Notes under the pieces: model-generated
Seen by the model: the letters and a program-made list of their open reading frames with translations, nothing else
The model's database searches: none
What the model was told of the DNA's origin: nothing
In this document: in pieces, positions 12,322 to 22,739 of the stretch
Layout: each line of letters opens with the position of its first letter
How positions within the stretch are numbered: the stretch's first letter is position 1
Made by a program: the position numbers and the translations under genes
NCBI GenBank assembly: GCA_026874595.1
Contig: CM049310.1
Coordinates: 15,602,058 to 15,666,057 of the forward strand
Direction: 5' to 3'
DNA: 64,000 nt
DNA from: Sipunculus nudus
Lineage: Eukaryota; Annelida; Sipuncula; Golfingiida; Sipunculidae

Positions 12322-12647
12322 CACAACTTAAAGCTTTTAAATCCTTAGAGGTCTTTCCTGGTCATGATAAATGTGTTGCTTTGGTTACAGGCTGTCCGGC
12401 GTCATGCCCCTTCACACAGTTATGGATCGGAGGAAGTCACGATGGCGTCACAACGTGGATGTGGGAACATGAGAATGTCGTCATCAATTCCGGCTACACC
12501 AACTGGCATATTGTTTTTAGTGACGAGTTCACCAGCACTATGCTGTGTTTGTCTTATCAACCGCACAGTTGGTCGGACGCTTTTGGCGGTTGGTGTAGAT
12601 ATGACTGCACCTTCGCAAGGCCTTATGTTTGTGAGGTGCCTATCTAG
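12322..12647 (+). CDS. Lectin gene last exon: C-half of CTLD4 and stop
   Basis: The final half-domain ends in FARPYVCEVPI and a TAG at 12645-12647. It matches the start of exons 4-6 but lacks the linker, so the protein ends with the fourth CTLD. No transmembrane segment or GPI-type tail is seen; with the signal peptide in exon 1 the product is predicted to be secreted. An ATTAAA at 12801 is a possible polyadenylation signal. Confidence 0.8.
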
Positions 12648-14147
12648 CTTTGTCTATTTCTGTGACTTCGGAAAGGAATTAACGCTCGACCCTTTATGTA
12701 CATAATATACATATATCACTAGTTGTATGTTACTGTTGTGAGGGATAATAGGAGATCCTTGTCGGATATGAACATACACAGCAAACTATTTTGTTCGTGA
12801 ATTAAATTGTTTTAACACGTGATAATTGCAATGGTTCAGCCCTTATTATATGACACTTTTGGATGTGGGGTTGGAACATACAGAGATCATGAATCTAGTC
12901 GCTTACACAAACCTGAGTGGAACATGTATTATGAACGACTAGAAAAAAATAACAATAAGACGTGTTGTTTGGATTAAAGCGTATTTTAATTGATAAGCTG
13001 TTAAAAACAAGAAACCAGTTTAACTTTAAAGTTGTCGGATATATAAGGATCCTCATAAGATTTTCGTGGGTGCTACCTAAGTGCAGAAAATACCTGAATT
13101 CAAGGAATGTGCGCCACGGATAACATGACCGAATGGTTGCATCAAAGGTCAGCCAGAACACAGGCGGCAACGTGATCGTATGTTCGCCCTGTATAAACGA
13201 ATAACGCTATCTGACGATCGAAAAGAATCACTGGATGAAATATGTTAATCTAAATTGCGTCCAAATTTTAATTTTATAGTTCCTTTGGTGTTACCCTAAG
13301 CCTCAAAAGAGTTTCATAATTTTTTCAAGATTGTTTTTGAGTAAACAAACGAAATGACCGACGAACTATATATATAGTTTCTTGTTCCTGCGCTCAACAG
13401 ATTGAACATGTAGAATGTTTCTATGGTAGCCTTGTAGTATGCAAAAAATATTCTACTTTATTTTATTATATAAGTAATTAAAATTGTAAAAAGGTGTTCA
13501 AATAAAATTAATGTCTCTTTGATAAATTTGTATATTTTACTTATTATTTAGATTTACGTGAATTTTTATTAAAGTAAGAATTCATTATGCAATCAAGTAG
13601 TTCACAATTACAAATGTGTCAAGGACGTGCTCGATAAACTCAACTCAATATGCGCAGATGCCAGATCTATATTGTCAATTCAGATTGTACAATTTCAGTT
13701 CAAGAAGTTAAATGAAATATCAGTCCAATTTTATTCAGTCTTTCATAAAAAAATATCACTTCTATCAAATCATTTCAGGTTTCAATCTTTGATAGCAAGG
13801 CGGTTGTAATGATAAACAGCTCGATTAAGCAGCATCACTGATGCAGACTACACCTTTCTTGTTGAGGAATATGGGTGTTTGACCTTATTTAAACACTGCG
13901 TGTCTAAACTGCAATATTAGCTATTGAAATAAATGAACTTCTACAATATAAATTATATAAAAGCTGAATCTTAGGTAAATCAATACAGCTTAGTCCATTG
14001 CCTACGGAAGGGTTCCAATTCATTTCATTTCATATTTATTTCGTTCAGCTCTTATTCGGTTCAATTAGAAATATGCCAGGTCTAACATTTGGCACCACTA
14101 AAAAATACAAAAACTCAACAGGTTTGCATTAAACAGAGAACCGTTTA
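12648..14147. other. Intergenic region between convergent lectin and PGRP genes
   Basis: AT-rich sequence between the two 3' ends. No RNA gene, conserved ORF or clear repeat is seen; the short open stretches (12895-13170 minus, 13627-13809 plus) have no recognisable content. Confidence 0.4.
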
Positions 14148-14282
14148 TTAGCAGTATTTAGGGATAGTTCTGTTGCTGAATTGTGGCCAGGTCTGGATCT
14201 CTTTGTAAAGCATATCCCCTGGACACTGCGTACACACTCCGTCACGATGTCCAAACAGCTCGTAATCTGAGCCCACGAAGCT
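14148..14282 (-). CDS. PGRP: PGRP last exon (second zinc His, Cys ligand, C-terminus)
   Basis: Read on the minus strand, the acceptor TTTTAG is at 14283-14288 and the stop TAA is at 14148-14150. It encodes SFVGSDYELFGHRDGVCTQC, then PGDMLY and the C-terminal TIPKYC. GHRD supplies the second zinc histidine and TQCPG the cysteine ligand of PGRP/T7-lysozyme amidases. The exon joins in phase 0 after CGVNN of the preceding exon. Confidence 0.88.
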   Translation of the reverse strand, partial: SFVGSDYELFGHRDGVCTQCPGDMLYKEIQTWPQFSNRTIPKYC

Positions 14283-14944
14283 CTAAAACAAAATGAACCC
14301 TCAGCTGATTAATCTAGAAAATGTCCAGAGGACTGGATCCCCTGCCAAACGGGAATGTGAGAAATGTGTAATTTGGCTGATTAGAAGTTGGAAAAAGTTG
14401 ACCGATAATGCACATAAATCGAATCAGGCGAGGAGACTCATGAGAAATACACATGCGTTATTGATTTATACACACGACACTTGACTGTCTGTATTTCGAA
14501 ACAATAGCATTGGACATGAGTGGATAATTGAAACAACCTGGAAAATCCAGAGCATTGCCTTTAATGTAGATAGCTTGTCAGTCCATGCATGTAAATAAAA
14601 AGGGGAGGGAGCTTCACAGATTGAATAGGATATATCGAAATCACTTTGATAATTAATTAAAGTAAAGCATCAGTTATTTTCTTGCCAGCCACTAATTCTT
14701 TGTGTAAACATTTTTCTCATCTTTATGTAACTTATACTTAAACGAAGAAAATTTAAATATACTTTAAAATACAAATGCTATACGACAAAGGTATTTTCGA
14801 GGTTAAATTGTTACAATATATGACTTGAATGGCAATGGAGGCATTACTGTAAACCATGAAGAACAATATTAAAGAATAAAGTTAACTGCAAACAGAAGAC
14901 GCCCACAGATGCTTCGTCACTGGTACATTAGGAAAACGACTCAC

Positions 14945-15150
14945 ATTGTTGACACCACACTGGATGATCTTCTTGGTCGCCTCCATTGCCTTGGCGGCTG
15001 GTAACCTCTCTATGTAGTTGCCGATTATACAAAACCCGTTACCAATAGTGTTGTAGCCGCGCGTGTGAGCTCCCTGCACCTCCCACCCCCGTCCCACATA
15101 GACTCGTCCATCCTCACCCATGACGAAGTTGTAACCGATGTCGTACCAAC
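14945..15150 (-). CDS. PGRP: PGRP middle exon (Tyr ligand, GRGW core)
   Basis: Acceptor CCCGATAG (15151-15158) and donor GTGAGT (14939-14944), both on the minus strand; 206 nt, starting in phase 1 and ending in phase 0. It encodes WYDIGYNFVMGEDGRVYVGR, then GWEVQGAHTRGYN and FCIIGNY, the signature PGRP core. The GYNF tyrosine is the zinc-site tyrosine required for amidase activity. If the donor is ignored the frame runs to a stop at 14882, but that reading lacks the essential GHRD/CPG segment. Confidence 0.92.
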
Positions 15151-15692
15151 CTATCGGGAAATCATGCAAAATGTGACAGAGATAACTGAATATATGTATA
15201 ATACAATTAACCCATTTAATTAAAATTCAGTATGAATACTTTATATAAATAAGTGTGATACATTTATCACAGGATATTGTCTGATGGTTAGAGGGATTGG
15301 ACTTAGGAGATGGGGCATAAAGTTAAAGGGATATTCCTGAGGAGGATCCAATTCTCAAGGTGAATTTCTACAGGACCTGAGATTTTCTATGATATTTAAA
15401 CACCAGTTTATGAATTCTGTATTATTTTATCCCCTTGCAAATAAACGTTGAAAAACCAGAAGGATTGTTAATTACATATCGTTATTGTCAATGTAAGGTA
15501 TATATTCATCTTCGTCCACTTGTAGACCATGAACGTATTCTTAAAAATTATTTTCTTAACCCTTTCGTCCATTTTTAACTTAAACTTGGGCAGGATAAGA
15601 AGAACCAAAGTATCAACACCGGCACGGAGACGGAAACATAGTCGCATTTTAATGCTGACAATAATGTTATATAAAGAGTGAACATTTCTTAC

Positions 15693-15932
15693 CATTTGCG
15701 TCCATGTGAAGGTTCTGGATGTCCTTCATGACGTTGCTGCATGTGGTCAGGTTGTCACATCTCCAGGTGCCCGCGGTGTGATGGATAAACGTCATGTTGA
15801 CGGGGGACGCGATCTTCGAGACAGCTTTAGGGGATCTAGCACCCCACTTCTCTCGCGTCACTATTTCTAGATCAAGCCCTGTGCATGTAAACGGGGTGCC
15901 CCCACCTACGTCGTTTCCGAAGCAGAAATATA
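15693..15932 (-). CDS. PGRP: PGRP exon with first zinc His (short peptidoglycan recognition protein, amidase type)
   Basis: Acceptor CCTTTCAG (15933-15940) and donor GTAAGA (15687-15692) on the minus strand; 240 nt, phase 1 at both ends. It encodes EIVTREKWGARSPKAVSKI and then MTFIHHTAGTWRCDNLTTC, the start of the PGRP domain. HHTA gives the first zinc histidine. Across the three exons the four ligand positions (His, Tyr, His, Cys) are intact, so the family knowledge predicts an N-acetylmuramoyl-L-alanine amidase that cleaves bacterial peptidoglycan. With a candidate start exon at 16713-16764 the protein would be 210 aa, typical of short secreted PGRPs. Confidence 0.92.
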
Positions 15933-17700
15933 CTGAAAGGTTATGAAAGGAAATCACTATTTTAAATTTATATGATATCGTTCCGGCAAAAGAAAAAAAC
16001 TATACATTTCCGTCTTCCAGTGAATCATTTTTATGTATAACACGCTTCCATATACACATATAGTAGTAAAAACCATACCAACCTCGTCAGAAAGTTATAT
16101 ATTGTTACGGAACCTAATTTCAACAGATCACGTAGTCGTGACGAGCATAAATTTTGTTATGGAGATAAAAAAAAATCAGATTCTGTAACACTAGGCAGCG
16201 TGTAATGTCTAGGGGAATGAATACAAAAGTCAGTGGTTTTTGTTAACAATAATCACAAATATTCTGAAAACAACCCTAACATTACAATACACTAAATCAT
16301 TAATATTATACAGTATAACAACAGTACAACAGTAAATCAATACAAGTATATAAATACAGTGTACAGTACCTGGATACCACCACTGTCACAGCGACAACAA
16401 GTCCTTTATAACGTACAATCCAGATGAAGAGTTCACATAAATCTTCTCAGAGAATAACAGTCCAGTTCATTCACAAATTCAATCCGTTGTAATCCAAAAG
16501 TGAACTTCTGAAAGTGATCCTAAAGGCAAACTGAAGACTAATTAAAATCCGTTTCAAATTCGAAGAAAAGCTATAACTGCCGCAATTATAGGAAAAGGTC
16601 CACAAACTGACTTACACTCTTCTGTGTCCGCTTGCATATATCGCTCCTCTCTCTCGGCTCTAAAGCACAGCCCCTTATTCATATCATTTGTCAGCTCAAG
16701 CCGAGAACTTACTATTTCTCGAATTATCCAAAGAACCCAATAGTACACACGTTACAGGAAACATCTAGAACAACGAATGCTGTGTTTCTACATATCAGGG
16801 TTCACACGTCGGCCGGCCCGGCTAGGCCAGGCGAGAAAGCCCCAGACTAGCATGACCGCTGTGTTTACACCTTGACCGCACCCGGCCGGCTAGAACAAGG
16901 AACGCTGAAGCATAGCAACGCCCATGGCTTGAGCCAAAAACGAATCAGAATGTCAACAGCGCACAATAAAAGAGACATGTCAACAGCTCACAATAAAACA
17001 GACATCTGTAACAATATCAAGTAATGAATGATAACATTCTACAAAGTAGTCGTCTCCACAAGATCCAAGATACCTGATTAGAATATAGAGTTCTCGATTC
17101 GCGTCTGTTTGCGTAATGCGTAGAACATTACGCCGTAGTGTACAAATTCCTCAGTCCATACCATATGTATATTGTCAATGATTCGTTGGTTTGATATAGT
17201 AAGAACATTGAACAGAGGCCATAGAGACCAAATGAAGAGATGCTCAAGTTAAAGTGACAAATAAAATATTAGATAATGAGGCTTTCCATATTATATCCTC
17301 AAAAGTAAGACTAAAAATACATTATTATATCATGAGCTTCCGATGCGTTTGGTATTACCAAAAAATTCAAGGACGGATATTAGGCACATATGTTCACAAA
17401 CATTATGAATAACAAATGAAAGGATAAAAAAGAACAATTTTAAAATAACAATAAAGTTGCACTAATATCGTTATCAGTAAAGGGAAATCCAAGAGCGAGT
17501 TTGATAAACCATCACCAGCGAATCCAGGGGAGGGGTCCAGGAGAACCGGAAACCCTCAACCCTTTTTCAGCCGCCGCAAACTTTTTAAAGGGTTCCTGAC
17601 CAAATTTTGGGGCCGGACCTTCCTATTCCGTAACCTTTTTTGGGCTTTTCCATAAGTACTCTAGGGTTGGACCCCTCCTTTTTCTAAATCCTAGATCCGC
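15933..17700. other. PGRP 5' region: first intron and upstream flank
   Basis: Mostly AT-rich. A GC-rich patch at 16805-16890 has two near-copies of a GGCCGGC.. motif, and a 27-bp unit beginning TGTCAACAGC occurs twice (16951 and 16978). The segment 17515-17705 resembles interspersed-repeat debris and has no coding content. No promoter element could be fixed. Confidence 0.3.
16713..16764 (-). CDS. PGRP: Candidate PGRP start exon with short signal-like sequence
   Basis: On the minus strand an ATG (16762-16764) opens MFPVTCVLLGSLDNSRN, followed by one base and a GTAAGT donor (16707-16712). The phase (1) fits the next exon and the total becomes 633 nt with no stop. The hydrophobic stretch is short for a signal peptide, and other 5' exons outside the searched motifs are possible. 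Confidence 0.25.
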
Positions 17701-17707
17701 CCCTCAG

Positions 17708-17998
17708 TCATTATGGACTTATAACCAGTGTAGAAGGACGCTCCATGCGGACAACAATTTTCCAGTGTAGAAGGAAGCTCCATGCGGAAAACAATGTAAC
17801 CTGTTTAGAAGGAAGCCCCATGCGGACAACAATGAACCATTATCGACATATAACTAGTTCAGGAGGAAGCTCCATACGGACAACTGTGAACCATTAACGA
17901 CTTATAACCAGTGTAGAGGAACTTCCATGCGGACAACAATGAACCATTATGGATATATAACCAGTGTAGAAGGAATCTCCATGCGAACAACTATTTAA
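17708..17998. repeat. Degenerate tandem repeat, about 54 bp
   Basis: Six diverged copies of a unit holding CTCCATGCGGACAACAAT, with the shared motif at about 17741, 17778, 17816, 17870, 17922 and 17977. Spacing is 52-55 bp in the right half and 37-38 bp in the left, where copies are shortened. Confidence 0.75.
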
Positions 17999-18273
17999 TA
18001 AGAGTACCAGCAAATATGAATCTTACTGCAATTCTATCCATCTTTCTTAAATTGATGAAAATTCCTTCCCATTTTACAGCTGGAGCTTTTTCTTCCTGGT
18101 CTCCGATACCCTTGAGGATCACCTTTTTACCTTCCTGTTCTTCGAATGATAACCCGAGTACTCATTGGCTTACCACTGTTACCTTAGCCGCATTGTCGTC
18201 AACGGCTTCACTCTCCTGAAAATTACGACAATGGGTACCACTAGACTTAGTCCCATGCATCTTCTGATGTGTA

Positions 18274-19922
18274 TTACGTCACTTCCCCCTGAACCAGGGG
18301 CTCCTCAGAATGATAACTACTTATCAATTGTTGATCTGCTGACATAGCTCCACCTTCAGCTAATTGTACCTTGACGTCTGAAATCACACCATAACTGATT
18401 TGGCAATTTTCTACTACATTGTCACTTCCAATAAATCTTTGGGTTTCGGTTTCTTTACTAGGCACACTAGAAAAACCCGAATCAACTTTCATATCTGGTA
18501 AACAGTTACTTAAAACATCATTGCAGCCACAATCATCAGAAACACATAGCAGACTCTCATTTCTTACACTAACAATATGTAACGCTTGTTAAATCTTTCC
18601 CTATTAGCCTGTCTGTTCGGTCGAGCAATGGCCACCTGCCTCGACTCCTACGAGTTTTAAGGCAGTTGCTGACCTTCTGGTGGGCACTGTGCACCGATAG
18701 CGGTTCCAACAGTACCACCTACTGTTTCAGCAGCTCTCGGCTGCCGAATAGGACAATCCCGTGCGAAGTGACCAGTCTTATGACATTTAAAACACCGAGT
18801 TTGAGCACGGCCTCTACCAACATTCAGCTGAAAATGCTAACCGCTCTGCCTGGTTTCTCTTCTGTGTGTAGACGGACTTATGACTTGACCTATATGCCGT
18901 GTCAACTTCTTTAATGACTTGGCCATGGTCTCAATAGATTTTTCAATGGAACCACTCATCTTCTTGCCCATTTCTTCTACTTGTTTGGTCAGAATGTCAG
19001 TGGTTCCTTGGCAGGAAGTGGATGCTGAGCCGATTGGACTGGTTCGCCGTCATTGCTTGTCTCATGGCAAGCTTCATCCAACAACTGCACTTGTCTCACA
19101 GCTATAATGGTCCAGGTATTCCCAAATATAATGCGCTTATTGTTGATGTATTCTTTCATATATTTAACCGCTTTCCTGACATTCCTGGGATTTCTAACTA
19201 AAGCTGCCTTAGCCGCATTCTTGTCGTGGATCCCCTTAAAAAAGAAGTCGATAGCCAACTTTTCACGAACCTCCTCATTTGCTGTAGACGAAAGTCCACT
19301 TTTGACCTCAAAGTGTACTCTTTGGGAGAATTTCTCCAGGCTCTCATTGCCTAGCTGGTCGAGCTCGTACAGCTGTCCTCTCTTTGTACTTGGTTCTTCC
19401 TTCATACCAAATCTCCTTTCCAGACTTTTGGTTATTTTGGCATAACTATGATCAATTCCGATATCTCGGACAAACTTTAGGGTTTGGCCTGTCAGGCAAA
19501 CGGCCAGTTTCTCCAAACATTTAATATCAGAACGATTCCTATTCCTAATTTCTCGAACTGGAAAACAAATGTGTACCGGTCCTCCACTCCACTGAATGTT
19601 GGCATCTTGGCATAGACTGGTGACCTACGTCCTATACTGTGGCATCTTTGTTGATTTCGGCATCCACGATTCCCAGAGCGTCGAACGTGGTTACCCAAAA
19701 GAGAATCGCTGTCATACTCTAACACCACTGTAGATTTTCTGCTGGTAATGCATGACGACTCGTCAGAGCTGTCGGGCAATTTATGCCGCTGCTTATGCCT
19801 CCTTTCCCTTTTCTTATAACTGTGTTCCCTGGTGGGCCGCCCATTGTCCTCGTTCCTCCCGGACCCCCGATCGGGCCATCGACTGGCCCGGAAGCCATTG
19901 GGCCAATGATGAGCAGGGGCAC
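18274..19922 (-). pseudogene. Decayed retroelement gag fragment with CCHC zinc knuckle
   Basis: Minus-strand gag-like sequence in broken frames. MPTFSGVEDRYTFVFQFEKL (near 19600-19550) is the entry to a retroelement gag. After a frameshift near 19540 it continues as EKLAVCLTGQTLKFV and, later, LDQLGNESLEKFSQRV, down to a stop at 18989. In another frame, 18744-18797 encodes RCFKCHKTGHFARDCP, a perfect CX2CX4HX4C nucleic-acid-binding knuckle. The upstream part is rich in basic and Ser residues. No protease or RT is recognised before the tandem repeat at 17998, so the element is truncated. Its left end runs straight into the 69-bp satellite. It is unrelated in sequence to the intact Gypsy gag at 22740. 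Confidence 0.75.
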
Positions 19923-21765
19923 AGACAGGGGGAACTAACAAGTTTCTGATGTTTCCATCCATTTGTGATGGCATCTCAGGATAGAGGGGTCAGACAGGGG
20001 GAACTAACAAGTTTGTGATGTATCCATCCATTTGTGATGGCATCTCAGGGCAGAGAGGTCAGACAGGGGGAACTAACAAGTTTGTGATGTTTCCATCCAT
20101 TTGTGATGGCATCTCAGGATATAGGGATCAGACAGGGGGAACTAACAATTTTGTGATGTTTCCATCCATTTGTGATGGCATCTCTGGATAGAGGGGTCAG
20201 ACAGGGGGAACTAACAAGTTTGTGATGTTTCCAACCATTTGTGATAGTAACTCAGGACAGAGGGGTGAGACAGGGGGATCTAGCAAGTTTGTGATGTTTC
20301 CATCCATTTGTGATGGCATCTCAGGAGAGAGGGGTCAGACAGGGGGAGCTAACAAGTTTGTGATGTTTCCATCCATTTGTGATGGTATCTCAGGATAGAG
20401 GGGTCAGACAGGGAGAGCTAACAAGTTTGTGATGTTTCCATCCATTTGTGATGGTATCTCAGGAGAGAGGGGTCAGACAGGGGGAGCTAACAAGTTTGTG
20501 ATGTTTCCATCCATTTGTGATGGTATCTCAGGATAGAGGGGTCAGACAGGGAGAGCTAACAAGTTTGTGATGTTTCCATCCATTTGTGATGGTATCTCAG
20601 GATAGAGGGGTCAGACAGGGAGAGCTAACAAGTTTGTGATGTTTCCATCCATTTGTGATGACATCTCAGGAGAGAGGGGTCAGACAGGGGGAGCTATCAA
20701 GTTTGTGATGTTTCCATCCATTTGTGATGGTATCTCAGGATAGAGGGGTCAGACAGGGAGAGCTAACAAGTTTGTGATGTTTCCATCCATTTGTGATGGT
20801 ATCTCAGGATAGAGGGGTCAGACAGGGAGAGCTAACAAGTTTGTGATTTTTCCATCCATTTGTGATGGTATCTCAGGAGAGAGGGGTCAGACAGGGAGAG
20901 CTAACAAGTTTGTGATGTTTCCATCCATTTGTGATGGTATCTCAGGATAGAGGGGTGAGACAGGGGGATCTAGCAAGTTTGTGATGTTTCCATCCATTTG
21001 TGATGGTATCTCAGGATAGAGGGGTCAGACAGGGAGAGCTAACAAGTTTGTGATGTTTCCATCCATTTGTGATGGGATCTCAGGAGAGAGGGGTCAGGCA
21101 GGGAGAGCTAACAAGTTTGTGATGTTTCCATCCATTTGTGATGGCATCTCAGGAGAGAGGGGTCAGACAGGGGGAGCTAACAAGTTTGTGATGTTTCCAT
21201 CCATTTGTGATGGTATCTCAGGATAGAGGGGTCAGACAGGGAGAGCTAACAAGTTTGTGATGTTTCCATCCATTTGTGATGGTATCTCAGGAGAGAGGGG
21301 TCAGACAGGGAGAGCTAACAAGTTTGTGATGTTTCCATCCATTTGTGATGGGATCTCAGGAGAGAGGGGTCAGACAGGGAGAACTAACAAGTTTGTGATG
21401 TTTCCATCCATTTGTGATGGTATCTCAGGAGAGAGGGGTCAGACAGGGGGAGCTAACAAGTTTGTGATGTTTCCATCCATTTGTGATGGTATCTCAGGAT
21501 AGAGGGGTCAGACAGGGAGAGCTAACAAGTTTGTGATGTTTCCATCCATTTGTGATGGTATCTCAGGAGAGAGGGGTCAGACAGGGAGAGCTAACAAGTT
21601 TGTGATGTTTCCATCCATTTGTGATGGTATCTCAGGATAGAGGGGTGAGACAGGGGGATCTAGCAAGTTTGTGATGTTTCCATCCATTTGTGATGGCATC
21701 TCAGGACAGAGGGGTCAGACAGGAGGAGCAAACATGTCTGTGATGTTTCCATCTATTTGTGATAG
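19923..21765. repeat. 69-bp satellite, left arm (about 26 copies)
   Basis: Tandem units containing AACAAGTTTGTGATGTTTCC, ATCCATTTGTGATGG and CTCAGGA.AGAGGGGTCAGAC repeat every 69 bp (for example at 19928 and 19997). Units differ by a few bases (GGGGGAACT, GGGAGAGCT, GGGGGATCT variants). Because 69 is divisible by 3, units without the GGATAG variant are open in one frame with a 23-residue period; this is a by-product and not a gene. The array is interrupted by the Gypsy element and resumes at 38290. Confidence 0.95.
21762..21765. other. Target-site duplication ATAG, left copy
   Basis: ATAG immediately precedes the first LTR (TGTTATG...), and ATAG at 38290-38293 immediately follows the last LTR. 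Removing the element and one copy restores a satellite sequence GTGATAGTAACTCAGG, which is present intact near 20248. Confidence 0.85.
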
Positions 21766-22177
21766 TGTTATGTGGTAAGAGGTGTTAATATCTATTATAA
21801 TTAATTACTGATTTTAACGCAATATTTTGGTACACATAAGATCAGTTACCAGTTCAGCAGATGGAAAGACAGATAGAGCGACAGAGAGAAATGATAATAG
21901 CCTAAATTGGTGTACCAACGCATTGTCTACCATTGTAAGACAGGTGTTTGGATTCCGATCTCCATATGTCGGTTAGCATATAGGTTTAGAAAAGAAGCTG
22001 ATAAATGAGTATTTTAATGGACATAAATTCTGAATGCAGACAACCAGTGATTACTATAGACTGGTATAATTGTTATAGCCCTGTGAATGTAAACTTAATC
22101 AAGTAAGCCAAAATAGATTCTGTTATTATAGGCATCAGCAGAAGCCAGGTTTAGATCTGGATGACAGTGTAAAATGA

Positions 22178-22184
22178 TATAAAA
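22178..22184 (+). promoter_or_regulatory. LTR TATA box
   Basis: TATAAAA in the middle of the LTR, the likely core promoter of the element. The same box recurs at 29981-29987 and 37784-37790. Confidence 0.6.
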
Positions 22185-22576
22185 GTCAAAGGTACGGTGA
22201 ATACCGGCCTGCGCATGAGGCAGTAATTTAGGACAGGAAAACTGTACCAAAAGTGAGTCAGTAAGTAGCTGGGTCACACAGAATTGATCAGGAGACAAAT
22301 ATGTACCCTGAATATATTAATATCAGGAATATAATGATATTACATGAGTTTTAGGTAAAACAAGGAAAAAGTTTGTGCGTAGGCGAAAGCCGAAGCCATA
22401 TATGGTTATCTAAACATTCAGGTGCGTCATAATGACACATATCCAATATCCAATAGAAAAAGTGTAAGATGATGTAAAGGTTTGTGACGTAGTAATACTG
22501 ATACAAAATCCTGTGTTGGGCTGGGAACTGGCAGACAGACCCACGCCATCATCAACATGTAACCAAGACAACTGGA

Positions 22577-22582
22577 AATAAA
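22577..22582 (+). terminator. LTR polyadenylation signal
   Basis: AATAAA about 400 bases downstream of the TATA box and 100 bases before the LTR end. It is repeated at 30380-30385 and 38183-38188. Confidence 0.55.
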
Positions 22583-22686
22583 ACAGCACAATATCCAACT
22601 TGGACTGTCTCAGTTATTCACCTGACGCGCCGTGTGACTGTGTTATGGCCAGGGAAGAACTCCCCTAATTCCCCGTTGTAACACAT

Positions 22687-22700
22687 TGGTGGAGATCCGG
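22687..22700 (+). promoter_or_regulatory. Candidate tRNA primer-binding site
   Basis: TGGTGGAGAT begins three bases after the LTR end, as expected for a site pairing with a tRNA 3' end reading ...TCTCCACCA. The tRNA species cannot be assigned by eye. The same site is at 30490 in the second unit. Confidence 0.5.
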
Positions 22701-22739
22701 TTTCGGTACAACGATCTACCTCGTCACGAAATAATCAAT

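Larger units (their letters stand above)
21766..22683 (+). repeat. Gypsy LTR 1
   Basis: 918 bp with TG...CA ends (TGTTATG...GTAACA). It contains TATAAAA at 22178-22184 (LTR position 413) and AATAAA at 22577-22582 (position 812), the expected order of promoter and polyadenylation signal. The transcript should therefore start about 440 bases in. C at position 316 and A at 592 match LTR2, not LTR3. Confidence 0.93.

Noticed and set aside
14882-15169. PGRP exon read through to the stop at 14882
   Set aside because: A consensus GTGAGT donor at 14939-14944 and the in-phase GHRD/CPG exon at 14148-14282 give a complete amidase domain instead.
16797-16890. hAT-type terminal repeat beginning CAGGGTTCACAC
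   Set aside because: No matching inverted end or 8-bp target duplication could be found.
21257-21502. 81-codon frame with 23-residue repeats in the 69-bp satellite
   Set aside because: It arises because 69 is a multiple of three; most neighbouring units carry the TAG variant that stops it.
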